Positions 25,202 through 34,442 of a stretch of DNA of 64,000 bases are shown here, one piece after another. The notes under the pieces are model-generated. The model saw only the letters and a list, made by a program, of their open reading frames with translations. It was not told the origin of the DNA and ran no database searches. The translations under genes and the position numbers were made by a program. Positions within the stretch are counted from its first letter, which is position 1. Every line of letters begins with the position of its first letter. The stretch comes from JBBQZO01 sp038207625. Its GTDB lineage: Bacteria; Pseudomonadota; Gammaproteobacteria; Burkholderiales; Burkholderiaceae_D. The DNA lies in NCBI GenBank assembly GCA_038207625.1, contig JBBQZO010000018.1, positions 1-64,000 of the forward strand, written 5' to 3'.

Positions 25202-26758
25202 TTAAGCGTCCTGCGCGTCTTTCTTCTTGCGCGACTTGGGCATCGCCATGAAGATCGCCGAACCCGACTTCTTCTTGCCGAACAGGCTAGGCTCGGTGAC
25301 GCCGTCGGAACAGCCGTTGCCAAAACTGAAGCCGCACGAACCCTTCTCGTTGAAGCTGTCCTCGGCCATCTCCTTGTGGCTGCTGGGGATCACGAAACGG
25401 TCTTCGTAATTGGCGATCGCCATGATGTGGTACATGTCCTCGATCTGCGCGACCGTCATGCCGACCTGCTTCAATACCGTCAGGTTCTCAACCTTGTCGA
25501 CGGTCTTGCTGCGCATGTAGGCACGCATGGCCAGCATCCGGTCGAGCGCGCCCAGAATCGGCGGCTCGTCGCCGGCGGTCAGCAAGTTGGCCAGGTACTT
25601 GACCGGAATGCGCAGGCTCTTGGTATCGGGCAGGATGCCGTTCAAACCGAGCTTGCCCGATTCGGCCGCCGCCTGGATCGGCGACAGCGGCGGCACGTAC
25701 CACACCATCGGCAGCGTGCGGTATTCCGGATGCAGCGGGAAGGCGATCTTCCAGTCCACCGCCATCTTGTAGACGGGCGAGCGCTTGGCCGATTCCAGCC
25801 ACGAGTCGGGAATGCCCTGCACACGCGCCTCCGCGATGATGGCCGGATCGTGCGGATCCAAAAACAGGCCCAGCTGCGCCTTGTACAGGTCGCGCTCGTC
25901 CGGCACCGAGGCCGCCGCTTCGATCTTGTCGGCGTCGTACAGCAGCACGCCCAGGTAGCGGATGCGGCCGACGCAGGTTTCCGAGCACACCGTCGGCTGG
26001 CCCGCTTCGATGCGCGGATAGCAGAAGGTGCATTTTTCGGCTTTGCCGGAAGACCAGTTGTAGTAGATCTTCTTGTACGGGCAACCGGAGATGCACATGC
26101 GCCAGCCGCGGCACTTGTCCTGGTCGATCAGCACGATGCCGTCGTCTTCGCGCTTGTACACCGAGCCCGATGGGCACGATGCGACGCAGGTCGGGTTGAG
26201 GCAATGCTCGCACAGGCGCGGCAAGTACATCATGAAGGTGTTTTCGAAGGTGCCGTACATCTCCTTCTGCATATTGTCGAACAGTTTGTCCTTGCTGCGC
26301 TTGGCGAACTCGCCGCCCAGATCGTCCTCCCAGTTCGGGCCCCATTCGATCTTGTCCATCTTCTTGCCGGTCAACACCGAGATCGGGCGCGCCGTCGGCG
26401 GCGTCTCCGACAGCGGCGCGTTTTGCAGGCGCTCGTAGTCGTAGGTGAACGGCTCGTAGTACTCGTCGATCTGCGGCAGATTCGGGTTGGCGAAAATATT
26501 GGCCAGGATTTTCAAACGGCTGCCCTGGCGCGGCTCGATCTTGCCATTGGCCTTGCGGATCCAGCCACCATTCCACTTGTCCTGGTTTTCCCATTCCTTC
26601 GGATAGCCGATGCCGGGCTTGGTTTCCACGTTGTTAAACCACGCGTACTCGACGCCGTCGCGGCTGGTCCAGACGTTCTTGCAGGTGACCGAACAGGTGT
26701 GGCAACCGATGCACTTGTCCAGGTTCAGCACCATGCCGATTTGCGCTCTGATTTTCAT
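25202..26758 (-). CDS. narH: Respiratory nitrate reductase beta subunit NarH (Fe-S)
   Basis: 518 residues. Carries four cysteine groups for three [4Fe-4S] and one [3Fe-4S] cluster: C16-x2-C19-x2-C22-x3-C26 as in E. coli, CEHCLNPTCVASC, CRGWRMCISGC (with Trp in place of a Cys, which gives the 3Fe cluster) and CTFC...CSETC. It wires NarI to NarG. The C-terminal end is Lys/Arg-rich. The start overlaps the narG stop by 4 nt (ATGA), so translation is coupled. 69 bp separate it from narJ. Confidence 0.97.
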   Translation of the reverse strand: MKIRAQIGMVLNLDKCIGCHTCSVTCKNVWTSRDGVEYAWFNNVETKPGIGYPKEWENQDKWNGGWIRKANGKIEPRQGSRLKILANIFANPNLPQIDEYYEPFTYDYERLQNAPLSETPPTARPISVLTGKKMDKIEWGPNWEDDLGGEFAKRSKDKLFDNMQKEMYGTFENTFMMYLPRLCEHCLNPTCVASCPSGSVYKREDDGIVLIDQDKCRGWRMCISGCPYKKIYYNWSSGKAEKCTFCYPRIEAGQPTVCSETCVGRIRYLGVLLYDADKIEAAASVPDERDLYKAQLGLFLDPHDPAIIAEARVQGIPDSWLESAKRSPVYKMAVDWKIAFPLHPEYRTLPMVWYVPPLSPIQAAAESGKLGLNGILPDTKSLRIPVKYLANLLTAGDEPPILGALDRMLAMRAYMRSKTVDKVENLTVLKQVGMTVAQIEDMYHIMAIANYEDRFVIPSSHKEMAEDSFNEKGSCGFSFGNGCSDGVTEPSLFGKKKSGSAIFMAMPKSRKKKDAQDA

Positions 26759-29700
26759 GCTTGACTCCGAATCTTGTGCTGGTCGTTGGTGTCGGTCTTC
26801 AAAGGCCCTTCGAGCCAGTCGACTTTGTTCATCTTGCGGATCAGGACAAACTCATCGCGGTTCGAGCCGACGGTGCCGTAATAGTTGAAGCCGTAGGACA
26901 GCTGCGCATAGCCGCCGATCATATGGGTTGGCTTGGTGACCGTACGGGTGACCGAGTTATGGATGCCGCCGCGCTTGCCCGACATCTCCGCGCCGGGCAC
27001 GTTGATGATTTTTTCCTGGGCGTGGTACATCAAGGTCATCCCTTCGGGGACGCGCTGGCTGACCACGGCGCGCGCCGTCAGCGTGCCGTTCACGTTGAAC
27101 ACTTCGATCCAGTCGTTGTCGACGATGCCGGCCACCTTCGCGTCGATTTCCGACAGCCACACGTGCGGCCCGCCGCGCGACAGCGTCAGCATGCGCAGAT
27201 TGTCCGAATAGGTCGAGTGAATACCCCACTTCTGATGCGGCGTGATGAAGTTCAGCGCAATCTCCTTGTTGCCGTTCGGTTGCGCCCCCAGCATCGAGGC
27301 CGTGGTCTTGGTGTTGATGGCCGGCTTGTAGACGCACAGGCCTTCGCCGAAATCGCGCATCCACAGGTGATCCTGGTAGAACTGCTGGCGACCGGTCAGC
27401 GTGCGCCAAGGGATGTATTCGTGCACATTGGTGTAGCCGGCGTTGTAGCTGACTTCTTCCGACTCCAGTCCCGACCAGGTCGGCGAGGAGATGATCTTGC
27501 GTGGCTGCGCCTGCACATCACGAAAGCGAATGGTGTCGTGTTCGCGCGGCAGCGCCAGGTGGGTATGGTCACGCCCTGTCATCTTGGACAGCGCGGCCCA
27601 GGCCTTGACGGCGACGTGGCCGTTGGTTTCCGGCGCCAGCGACAGGATCATTTCGGCCGCGTCGATCGCGGTGTTCAGGCGCGGCTGACCTTGCGAGACG
27701 CCCTCTTCCTCGACGGTGCGGTTGATCCCGCGCAGCACGTCGACTTCATGCCCGGTCTTCCTGCCGATGCCCTTGCCGCCATTGCCCAGGTTTTCCAGCA
27801 AAGGCCCGATCGAGGTGAATTTTTTGTAGACGTCGCGGTAGTTACGCTCGACCACCGTCATGCTCGGCATGGTCTTGCCGGGAATCGGCTCGCACTCACC
27901 GGCGCGCCAGTCCTTCGGATCGAACGGTTGGCCCAGTTCGCCCGGGGTGTCGTGCAGCAGCGGCGTGAGGATCAGATCCTTTTGCGTGCCGAGATATTCG
28001 CCACCGATTTCGGAAAACTTCTCGGCGATGCCCTTGTAGATTTCCCAGTCGGACTTGGACTGCCACAGCGGCTGCACCGCTTCCGACAAAGGATGGATGA
28101 ACGGATGCATGTCCGACGTGTTCAGGTCATCCTTTTCATACCAGGTGGCCGTTGGCAGCACGATGTCGCCATACAGGCAGGTAGTCGACATGCGGAAGTC
28201 GAGCACCACCAGCAGGTCGAGTTTGCCTTCTGCGGCTGGACGCATTTTGACGTCGCGCGGCTTGACGCAGTTCGCTTCGTCGCTCATCAAGGCGTTCTGG
28301 GTGCCCAGCAAATACTTGAGGAAGTATTCGTGACCTTTGCCGGAACTGCCCAGGATGTTGGAACGCCAGACGAACATATTGCGCGGGAAGTTGGCCGGAT
28401 TGTCCGGGTCGTCGCACGAGAAATTGAGCTTGCCGGCCTTGATCTGCTCGACCGCATAGCTGGCCACGTCCTTGCCGGCCGCTTCGGCGGCGCGGGTGAT
28501 CTCCAGCGGATTGGTTTCCAGCTGCGGCGCCGACGGCAGCCAGCCCATGCGCTCGGACTTGGCGTTGTAGTCGATCAGCGCCATCGAGGCGAGATTGCCG
28601 TCGGCCGAAGGGGAAGTGATTTCCTCGACGTGCAGCTTTTCGTGGCGCCACTGGCTGGTGTGGGCGTAGAAAAACGAGGTGCCGTTCATCTGGCGCATCG
28701 GGCGGTTCCAGTCGAGCGCAAACGCCAGCGGCGTCCAGCCCGTTTGCGGGCGCAGCTTTTCCTGGCCGACGTAATGAGCCCAGCCGCCACCGGATTGACC
28801 CACGCAACCGCACATCATCAGCATGTTGATGATGCCGCGATAGGTCATGTCCATGTGATACCAGTGATTCAGCGCGGCGCCGACGATGACCATGCTCTTG
28901 CCATGGGTCTTGTCGGCATTCTCGGCGAACTGGCGCGCCACGGTGATGACATCGGCGCGTTTCACGCCGGTGTGTTTTTCCTGCCAGGCCGGGGTGTACG
29001 GCACGTCGTCGTCGTAGCTGGTGGCGACATTGCCGCCACCCAGGCCGCGGTCGATGCCGTAATTGGCCAGCGACAGGTCGAACACGGTGGTGACGATGGC
29101 CGTCGTGCCGTCGGCCAGTTGCACCTTCTTCACCGGCACGTTACGCATCAACATGTCGTCGGCGTCCTTGCCGCCGAAGTAGGCGAAGCCCACCGGCATG
29201 ACGGCGTCGCTGCAGTCGATCAGCGACAGGCGCGGATCGATCGGCTTGCCGCTGCTGCCCTGTTTCATCTCCAGATTCCACTTGCCCGACTCGCCCCAGC
29301 GGAAACCGATCGACCCGGCCGGCGCGCTGATGTCGCCCGTCGTATCGTCGATCACCAGGGTTTTCCATTCCGGGTTATTGATTTCGTCGAGATTGTTGGC
29401 CAGGTGCGAGGCGCGCAGGAAGTATTCCGGCACCAGCGTACCGTTCTTTTCCTTCAACAGCACCAGCATCGGGAAGTCGGTGAATTGTTTGGCGTAGCCG
29501 CGGAAGTATTCCGACTGGCCCTTGGTGTGGAATTCGTTGAGGATCACGTGACCCATCGCCATCGCCAGCGCGGCGTCGGTACCCTGCTTGGGCGCCAGCC
29601 AGATGTCGCCGAACTTGGCCATTTCGCCGAAGTCGGACGACACCGCCACCGTCTTGGTGCCCTTGTAGCGCACCTCGGTGTAAAAGTGGGCGTCGGGGGT

Positions 29701-30480
29701 GCGCGTCATCGGCACATTCGAGCCCCACACCATCAGATAGGTCGAGTTGTACCAGTCGGCCGATTCGGGAACGTCGGTCTGTTCGCCCCACACTTGCGGG
29801 CTGGCTGGCGGCAAGTCGCAATACCAGTCGTAGAAGCTGAGCGCGACGCCGCCGATCAGCGACAGGTAGCGCGTGCCGGCCGCGTAGCTGACCATCGACA
29901 TGGCGGGAATCGGCGAAAAACCGACGATCCGGTCCGGACCGTATTTTTTGATCGTCAACGCGTTGGCGGCGGCGATGATTTCATTGACCTCGTCCCACTT
30001 GGCGCGCACAAAGCCGCCCAGGCCACGGATCGATTTATATTGTTTAGCGCGTTCTTCGTTCTGGCTGATGTAGTCCCAGGCGGCCACCGGCGCCATGGTC
30101 AGGCGCGCTTCGCGCCACATTTCCATCAAACGCCCGCGCACCATCGGATATTTCACGCGCTGGGCCGAATACACGTACCACGAATAGCTGGCGCCGCGCG
30201 GGCAGCCGCGCGGCTCGTGGTTGGGCAGATCCGGACGGGTGCGCGGGTAATCGGTTTGCTGGGTTTCCCAGGTGATCAGGCCGTTCTTGACGTACACCTT
30301 CCAGCTGCAGGACCCTGTGCAGTTGACGCCGTGCGTGGAGCGCACGATCTTGTCGTGTTGCCAGCGTTGGCGATACGCGTTCTCCCAGGTGCGGTCCTCG
30401 TGCACGACGGCGCCGTGACCATCGGAAAACGTCTCCTTGGGCTTGTTAAAAAATTTTAGCCGATCCAGAAAATGACTCAT
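26755..30480 (-). CDS. narG: Respiratory nitrate reductase alpha subunit NarG (Mo-bisMGD)
   Basis: 1241 residues, the usual length. Catalytic subunit reducing nitrate to nitrite on the cytoplasmic face with a bis-MGD Mo centre and an N-terminal FS0 [4Fe-4S] cluster bound by H50, C54, C58 and C93 (each one later than E. coli H49/C53/C57/C92). The Mo-ligand region YNSTYLMVWGSNVP, with Asp expected in the preceding segment, is intact. The ATG at 30480 follows GGAGGC and gives the standard start MSHFLDRLKFFNKPKE; the frame is open far upstream but without similarity. First gene of narGHJI-ppiC. Confidence 0.98.
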   Translation of the reverse strand: MSHFLDRLKFFNKPKETFSDGHGAVVHEDRTWENAYRQRWQHDKIVRSTHGVNCTGSCSWKVYVKNGLITWETQQTDYPRTRPDLPNHEPRGCPRGASYSWYVYSAQRVKYPMVRGRLMEMWREARLTMAPVAAWDYISQNEERAKQYKSIRGLGGFVRAKWDEVNEIIAAANALTIKKYGPDRIVGFSPIPAMSMVSYAAGTRYLSLIGGVALSFYDWYCDLPPASPQVWGEQTDVPESADWYNSTYLMVWGSNVPMTRTPDAHFYTEVRYKGTKTVAVSSDFGEMAKFGDIWLAPKQGTDAALAMAMGHVILNEFHTKGQSEYFRGYAKQFTDFPMLVLLKEKNGTLVPEYFLRASHLANNLDEINNPEWKTLVIDDTTGDISAPAGSIGFRWGESGKWNLEMKQGSSGKPIDPRLSLIDCSDAVMPVGFAYFGGKDADDMLMRNVPVKKVQLADGTTAIVTTVFDLSLANYGIDRGLGGGNVATSYDDDVPYTPAWQEKHTGVKRADVITVARQFAENADKTHGKSMVIVGAALNHWYHMDMTYRGIINMLMMCGCVGQSGGGWAHYVGQEKLRPQTGWTPLAFALDWNRPMRQMNGTSFFYAHTSQWRHEKLHVEEITSPSADGNLASMALIDYNAKSERMGWLPSAPQLETNPLEITRAAEAAGKDVASYAVEQIKAGKLNFSCDDPDNPANFPRNMFVWRSNILGSSGKGHEYFLKYLLGTQNALMSDEANCVKPRDVKMRPAAEGKLDLLVVLDFRMSTTCLYGDIVLPTATWYEKDDLNTSDMHPFIHPLSEAVQPLWQSKSDWEIYKGIAEKFSEIGGEYLGTQKDLILTPLLHDTPGELGQPFDPKDWRAGECEPIPGKTMPSMTVVERNYRDVYKKFTSIGPLLENLGNGGKGIGRKTGHEVDVLRGINRTVEEEGVSQGQPRLNTAIDAAEMILSLAPETNGHVAVKAWAALSKMTGRDHTHLALPREHDTIRFRDVQAQPRKIISSPTWSGLESEEVSYNAGYTNVHEYIPWRTLTGRQQFYQDHLWMRDFGEGLCVYKPAINTKTTASMLGAQPNGNKEIALNFITPHQKWGIHSTYSDNLRMLTLSRGGPHVWLSEIDAKVAGIVDNDWIEVFNVNGTLTARAVVSQRVPEGMTLMYHAQEKIINVPGAEMSGKRGGIHNSVTRTVTKPTHMIGGYAQLSYGFNYYGTVGSNRDEFVLIRKMNKVDWLEGPLKTDTNDQHKIRSQA

Positions 30481-30752
30481 GCTGCCTCCACACGTGCGCC
30501 GCGACGGGCGCTTGGAAATGAAAACGTAGCAACAGCAGATGCGATGCCCACGTCGATTCATCCAGTCTACGCAGCACGCTTGCGCACGGGTATTGGCAAG
30601 AAGTCGGTTCCGCGCCGCGAGAAGAACTAGCCCGCCTAGCTCTTTGTACCTATAGGGAACGGTCTCTGTGTAGGGTATCGTTGACACGCTGTGCGCAGGC
30701 CATGGGAAGCGCGCGCCGGCGCAACGCACCACAATCAACTGAAAGGCACACC
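30481..30752. promoter_or_regulatory. Divergent promoter region of narG; weak NarL-like heptamers
   Basis: 272 bp between narG (minus) and a conserved hypothetical gene (plus). TACCTAT at 30647-30653 fits the NarL heptamer TACYYMT, and TAGGGTA at 30671-30677 fits its reverse AKRRGTA with one mismatch. No good FNR box (TTGATN4ATCAA) is visible, which is surprising for narG. NarL binding is a suggestion only. Confidence 0.35.
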
Positions 30753-31157
30753 ATGACCATCTCCAGCTACACCGACCTGGTGGACATCGCCAATGCGCAG
30801 GCACAAGTGCAACGCATGCTGTTCACCTTTGCGGCCGCCGAATTGCCCAATGACGCCAAACCGGCCGAGCAGCAGCGTTTCGCCGCCAAAGAAGGCGGCA
30901 CGCTGGCGCCGGTGATGTGCGTCGACAAACTGGCCAGCGAATTGAGCAGCTTCGCCGCGCTGGTGGAGGAGTCGCGCCACGCCGGCGCACGCTGGGATAT
31001 CGTGTTCGTCACCAGTATGTCCGGGCGCGACGGCAACACGCCCGATGCCGCTGACGCCGAAGCGCCGCTGAAGAACATGGTCGAAGCGATCCGCAACGGA
31101 CAATTCTCCAACTTCCTCGCATTCAACCGCGACGGCGAACTGCTGCGGTTCCACTAA
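30753..31157 (+). CDS. Conserved hypothetical protein, divergent from narG
   Basis: 134 residues, soluble, no signal. Conserved-looking blocks: TFAAAELPNDAKPAEQQRF, GGTLAPVMCVDKLASELSSF, FVTSMSGRDGN and the C-terminal FLAFNRDGELLRFH. I recall close relatives across Burkholderiales that carry the misleading label ribonucleotide reductase subunit alpha; nothing in the sequence supports that enzyme. Often found near nitrate reduction genes in my memory, but the role is unknown. GAAAGG precedes the ATG at 30753. Confidence 0.75.
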   Translation: MTISSYTDLVDIANAQAQVQRMLFTFAAAELPNDAKPAEQQRFAAKEGGTLAPVMCVDKLASELSSFAALVEESRHAGARWDIVFVTSMSGRDGNTPDAADAEAPLKNMVEAIRNGQFSNFLAFNRDGELLRFH

Positions 31158-31635
31158 GTGAGCATCGCCGAACGGGAATCCGCGCCGTCGAGCGCTGCTA
31201 GCGTCCGGGCCATAAAGCGCGCGCTCGCCTTCCTGCAAAAACCGCCTGACGTTACGCAACGTGGCCGCCCCCCCTACGGTCGCGCGTTGTGCCAGCGTCG
31301 TTTCTAACTGAAGGGCATTGCGGCAATCTCCCCCATCGTATTCGCCTGCCCGAAGCACGGATTAATGCTCACGCGCACACGCCGCGCGACGCGACGCCCC
31401 CTCAGGCGCACGTCGCGGAACGGTTGCTTGCACGTTTACGCGCTAAGCCCGCTCGCCGCCAATGCGGCGCGCACCTGCCTCGGCATAAAGGCAACAGCCG
31501 TTTTTCTCGATCAATTCACCGTAAATCGGCACAAGCACAGCTTCCCGCGTCAGGCCGGCTTGACGCCTCCACCGCACGAATGCTTAAATTGCAAATATTA
31601 GTTCATCAACATCTAACAAAGCCATTCAAACGCAG
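31158..31635. other. No supported gene
   Basis: About 480 bp after the conserved hypothetical gene. Open frames here are short, Arg/Ala-rich and without a ribosome site. Base composition shifts toward AT from about 31560 onward, marking entry into the accessory region. Confidence 0.5.
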
Positions 31636-32029
31636 ATGAAAGAATATTTTGAGAACATGCGCGGCTACGTGTCAATACTCGTTTCTGGCTTGATTGCCCT
31701 GCTTATCATCGCGTATACAGCGACACACAACAGACATAACACGCATAATTCGCCCAATACACAACTTGGTGATTACCGTGTCAACTTCACTGAAAAAGCT
31801 AAAAAAGATAATCCTTTACAGAACAACATGGTGAAACTGTTGCACAAAGACGCGCACCCACTTCAATCAGAGAGACATACAGTTCCTTGAAGTTGGTATT
31901 AAAAGAACTGACCCAGGTGCGCGGCAAGATGCGCAACTGGGCGGCGGACCTATTCCAATCATATTGACTGATACAAAATTAATTCAAGCCTTCCACTCTG
32001 ATATTTTTGATGCCCTGCCAATCCAATAA
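31636..32029 (+). pseudogene. Possible frameshifted small membrane/exported protein gene
   Basis: From 31636 a frame gives a single-spanning start (MKEYFENMRGYVSILVSGL, then LIALLIIAYTA) and a polar stretch, and stops at 31890. From about 31855 another frame continues in natural-looking protein (FLEVGIKRTDPGARQDAQ, then GGGPIPIILTDTKLIQAF) to TAA at 32027-32029. One indel near 31855 would join them into a protein of roughly 130 residues. It could also be a genuine 84-residue protein followed by chance sequence. No family recognised. AT-rich like the following genes. Confidence 0.35.
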
Positions 32030-32210
32030 TAGGCAATCGCTGATACCGCTCAATAAAATTGCAAATGTAGTCGTCGCGCATAGTGAGGGCCATAGATTAA
32101 CCTCATTCGCATCAAATATTTCAGGTCAATTCATACGATACTCGCCAACTGTAGAACAGCAACTTCGATAGAAACATTTATCTCGCTATCTGCCTGAATA
32201 ACAAATAATC

Positions 32211-32336
32211 ATGAATGAATATTTTTATTTCAATGCGTCCGCTACGAAAACAAACGCGCAGCTTCATTCCTTTGCATTGTTGGCGCTCGTCGCCGCGATA
32301 ATTGGCACAGCGACCGTTGTTGCCACGCCGAGATAA
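32211..32336 (+). CDS. Possible 41-residue small protein with one hydrophobic helix
   Basis: Starts MNEYFYFNASATKTNAQLHS and continues into a hydrophobic helix (FALLALVAAIIGTATVVA) ending in TPR. No good ribosome site is seen. It may be a small membrane protein, a toxin-like or precursor-like peptide, or chance. It lies 110 bp upstream of the Yip1-like gene on the same strand, in AT-rich DNA. Confidence 0.3.
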   Translation: MNEYFYFNASATKTNAQLHSFALLALVAAIIGTATVVATPR

Positions 32337-32445
32337 TTCGGCGGTTCTATATCGTGGCTAGTCGCTGGTTTGTCACGCTGAGACCGACGATTTCGCGCGC
32401 ACGCATGGCGCGTCAAAAATAGTACTGACGAAACAATCAAGTCCA

Positions 32446-33156
32446 ATGACAGAACAATTCGCAAGCAATATCTGCCCGCAGACAAGCAGCGCCGAGAATT
32501 TAGAATGCCTTTCGCAGAAACCATTCTTTGAGAACCGTTTCGGCTGGTGGTTATTATTAGCATTGCCAATAAGTGCACTGCTCACCTATCTACTGCATCT
32601 GCAGTTAGTCGATATGAACTGGTTATACCTATCGTATCTATCGACCAACACAGAAAATCATTCCGCCATTGAACTAGCAAACCAGATGGCCGCTCACGGG
32701 TTATGGTGGCACCTCGGCAAAAACGGTTTTTGGCCGATTATTCTCTTGTGTATTGAAACGCTGGCGATTGGCATGCTATGCACGGCAACCGGCCAACTGC
32801 TCGGCGTGAACGCAAAATTGCGTCACCTGTTCTTGCTGGGACTGTGGTCGAAATCCCCATTTCTACTCGGCGCGCTAGCGATCGTGCTGCGCCTGGCATT
32901 GCAAGACCTGCCGACGCATATTCAAACCGATGCGCTCAATCCTCTGTCCTGGTATTACCTGATGGATTTCAAAAAGCCCGGACCGCTGCCGTTTTTAGCC
33001 TCCATCCAAAGTCCGACCATCGTATTAAGCGTGGCAATACTCGCCTGGGGATTCAAACAATTGAGCGGGCGCAGTTGGCTACACAGCTGTATTTTTGCAA
33101 TGCTTCCATATACGCTCTGCGTTGGCAGTCAGTATTACCTATTGTCTCTGATTTAG
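32446..33156 (+). CDS. Yip1-like multi-pass membrane protein at the head of an export operon
   Basis: 236 residues with about five or six membrane helices (WWLLLALPISALLTYLLHL, FWPIILLCIETLAIGMLCTA, PFLLGALAIVLRLAL, TIVLSVAILAWGF, HSCIFAMLPYTLCVGSQYYL). Topology and the polar N-terminus suit the bacterial Yip1 superfamily; I hold this loosely. It is 9 bp upstream of the HlyD-like adaptor gene and should be cotranscribed with it and the MacB-type genes. Role unknown; such proteins accompany some ABC exporters of peptides. Confidence 0.65.
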   Translation: MTEQFASNICPQTSSAENLECLSQKPFFENRFGWWLLLALPISALLTYLLHLQLVDMNWLYLSYLSTNTENHSAIELANQMAAHGLWWHLGKNGFWPIILLCIETLAIGMLCTATGQLLGVNAKLRHLFLLGLWSKSPFLLGALAIVLRLALQDLPTHIQTDALNPLSWYYLMDFKKPGPLPFLASIQSPTIVLSVAILAWGFKQLSGRSWLHSCIFAMLPYTLCVGSQYYLLSLI

Positions 33157-33165
33157 TCAGGGAGC

Positions 33166-34389
33166 ATGTTTTTGAAACCAAAACATATTGCCTGGCTGGC
33201 GTGCATGTGCATATGCCTGCTCCTCGGGAGCGTATTTTGGATTAAGATCCGCGCACTGACACCATCATCGACCGTACTAAGCGACGTTGTCAGTGGCAAG
33301 ATCGAATCGAAATTCTTTTCCTCCGGAACACTCGCGTATCGGAAACAGGCGCGACTGTCGGCTGAGTTGGTGGCAAGGGTTACCCAGATTCATGTGCGCG
33401 AAGGCCAAAGCGTGCGCGAGGGGCAGGCCCTGATTCAGCTTGACGACTCGTCGGTGCGGGCCGAGATCGCCCAAGCCGACGCACAACTGGCGCGCAGCAA
33501 GATTGAGGTGAAGCGGCTCAGGCGCGACCTTGACAACAAGACCACGGAATGGCGCCGCACCAGCGACTTGATGGGGCGCGGCATGATCACCAAACAGGCT
33601 GCCGAGATGGCCATGCTGGCGCTCGACAACGCCCAATTTCAACTCGAGGCGGGGCAAGAGGCCGAACTCCAGGAAGGCGCCGTGCTGATGCAGCGTCAAA
33701 AGATGCTGGCCAAGACGGTGATCCGCTCGCCCATTGATGGCGTCGTCATTAGCATTCCGATCAAGGTGGGCGAAACCGCCGTGGCGAGCGCGATGAGCAT
33801 GGCGGGTTCCGATCTGATGGTGGTGGCCGACCCGGGCAGCATGCTGGTGCGCGCACTGATCTCCGAATTTGATATCGGTCGAGTTCGCGTTGGCCAGATG
33901 ACGGTGATGACCACCCGCGCCGCGCCCAATCAGGCCTATGCGGGCCGCGTGGTGCGCGTCGCGCGCAGCATGAGTGCCGAAACCCGCGGCGGCAGCGACA
34001 ATGGCGACATTCGCACCGTGCCAGTTGACATTGAACTGGCCGCGCCGCCCCCGGATTTGATCGCCGGCATGAGCTGCGATTTGTCGTTTTCCGAAGCCGG
34101 CCAGGACAGCGCCCTGCTGATTCCCCTGAGCGCCGTGCGCTTCGACGACGAGGCGCTGTCGATGGTGTCGCTGGCGTTCGGGGCCAAGCGCAACTACTTC
34201 GTCTGGCATGCGGTCGATGGCCGCGCCGTCAAGCGCGCGGTCACGCTGGGCTTCGCCGACGAACATCAGCAAGAGGTGCGGCGCGGTCTGAAGTTGGGAG
34301 ACCGGGTCGTCAGCGGTCCGGCGCTGCTGCTCGACGGCCTGCGCGAAGGCGACGCGCTGAGTGCAGAGTCGACACGGCGGTCGCAGTGA
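33166..34389 (+). CDS. Periplasmic adaptor protein, HlyD/MacA type
   Basis: 407 residues: a membrane anchor about 6-26 (IAWLACMCICLLLGSVFWIK), lipoyl-like half (GTLAYRKQARLSAELVARVTQI...GQSVREGQALIQLDD), a coiled-coil hairpin about 90-175 (AEIAQADAQLARSKIEVKRL onward), the second lipoyl half (VIRSPIDGVVISIPIKVGETA), then beta-barrel and membrane-proximal domains. It links an inner-membrane ABC exporter to an outer-membrane channel. The partner permease and ATPase follow at once; no TolC-like gene is in the cluster, so a channel from elsewhere is presumed. Confidence 0.88.
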   Translation: MFLKPKHIAWLACMCICLLLGSVFWIKIRALTPSSTVLSDVVSGKIESKFFSSGTLAYRKQARLSAELVARVTQIHVREGQSVREGQALIQLDDSSVRAEIAQADAQLARSKIEVKRLRRDLDNKTTEWRRTSDLMGRGMITKQAAEMAMLALDNAQFQLEAGQEAELQEGAVLMQRQKMLAKTVIRSPIDGVVISIPIKVGETAVASAMSMAGSDLMVVADPGSMLVRALISEFDIGRVRVGQMTVMTTRAAPNQAYAGRVVRVARSMSAETRGGSDNGDIRTVPVDIELAAPPPDLIAGMSCDLSFSEAGQDSALLIPLSAVRFDDEALSMVSLAFGAKRNYFVWHAVDGRAVKRAVTLGFADEHQQEVRRGLKLGDRVVSGPALLLDGLREGDALSAESTRRSQ

Positions 34390-34442
34390 CGCTTCGCGCG
34401 CGCGCCCCCGGCCGCAGCGCCCGGCGGCGCAAGTAGACGCAC

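Noticed and set aside
26761..30459. A plus-strand open frame of about 1230 codons opposite narG
   Set aside because: Antisense of narG, which matches its family from end to end including cluster ligands; long antisense frames are common in GC-rich DNA.
30753..31157. Ribonucleotide reductase alpha subunit
   Set aside because: The label circulates for this family but the protein is only 134 residues and has no reductase motif.
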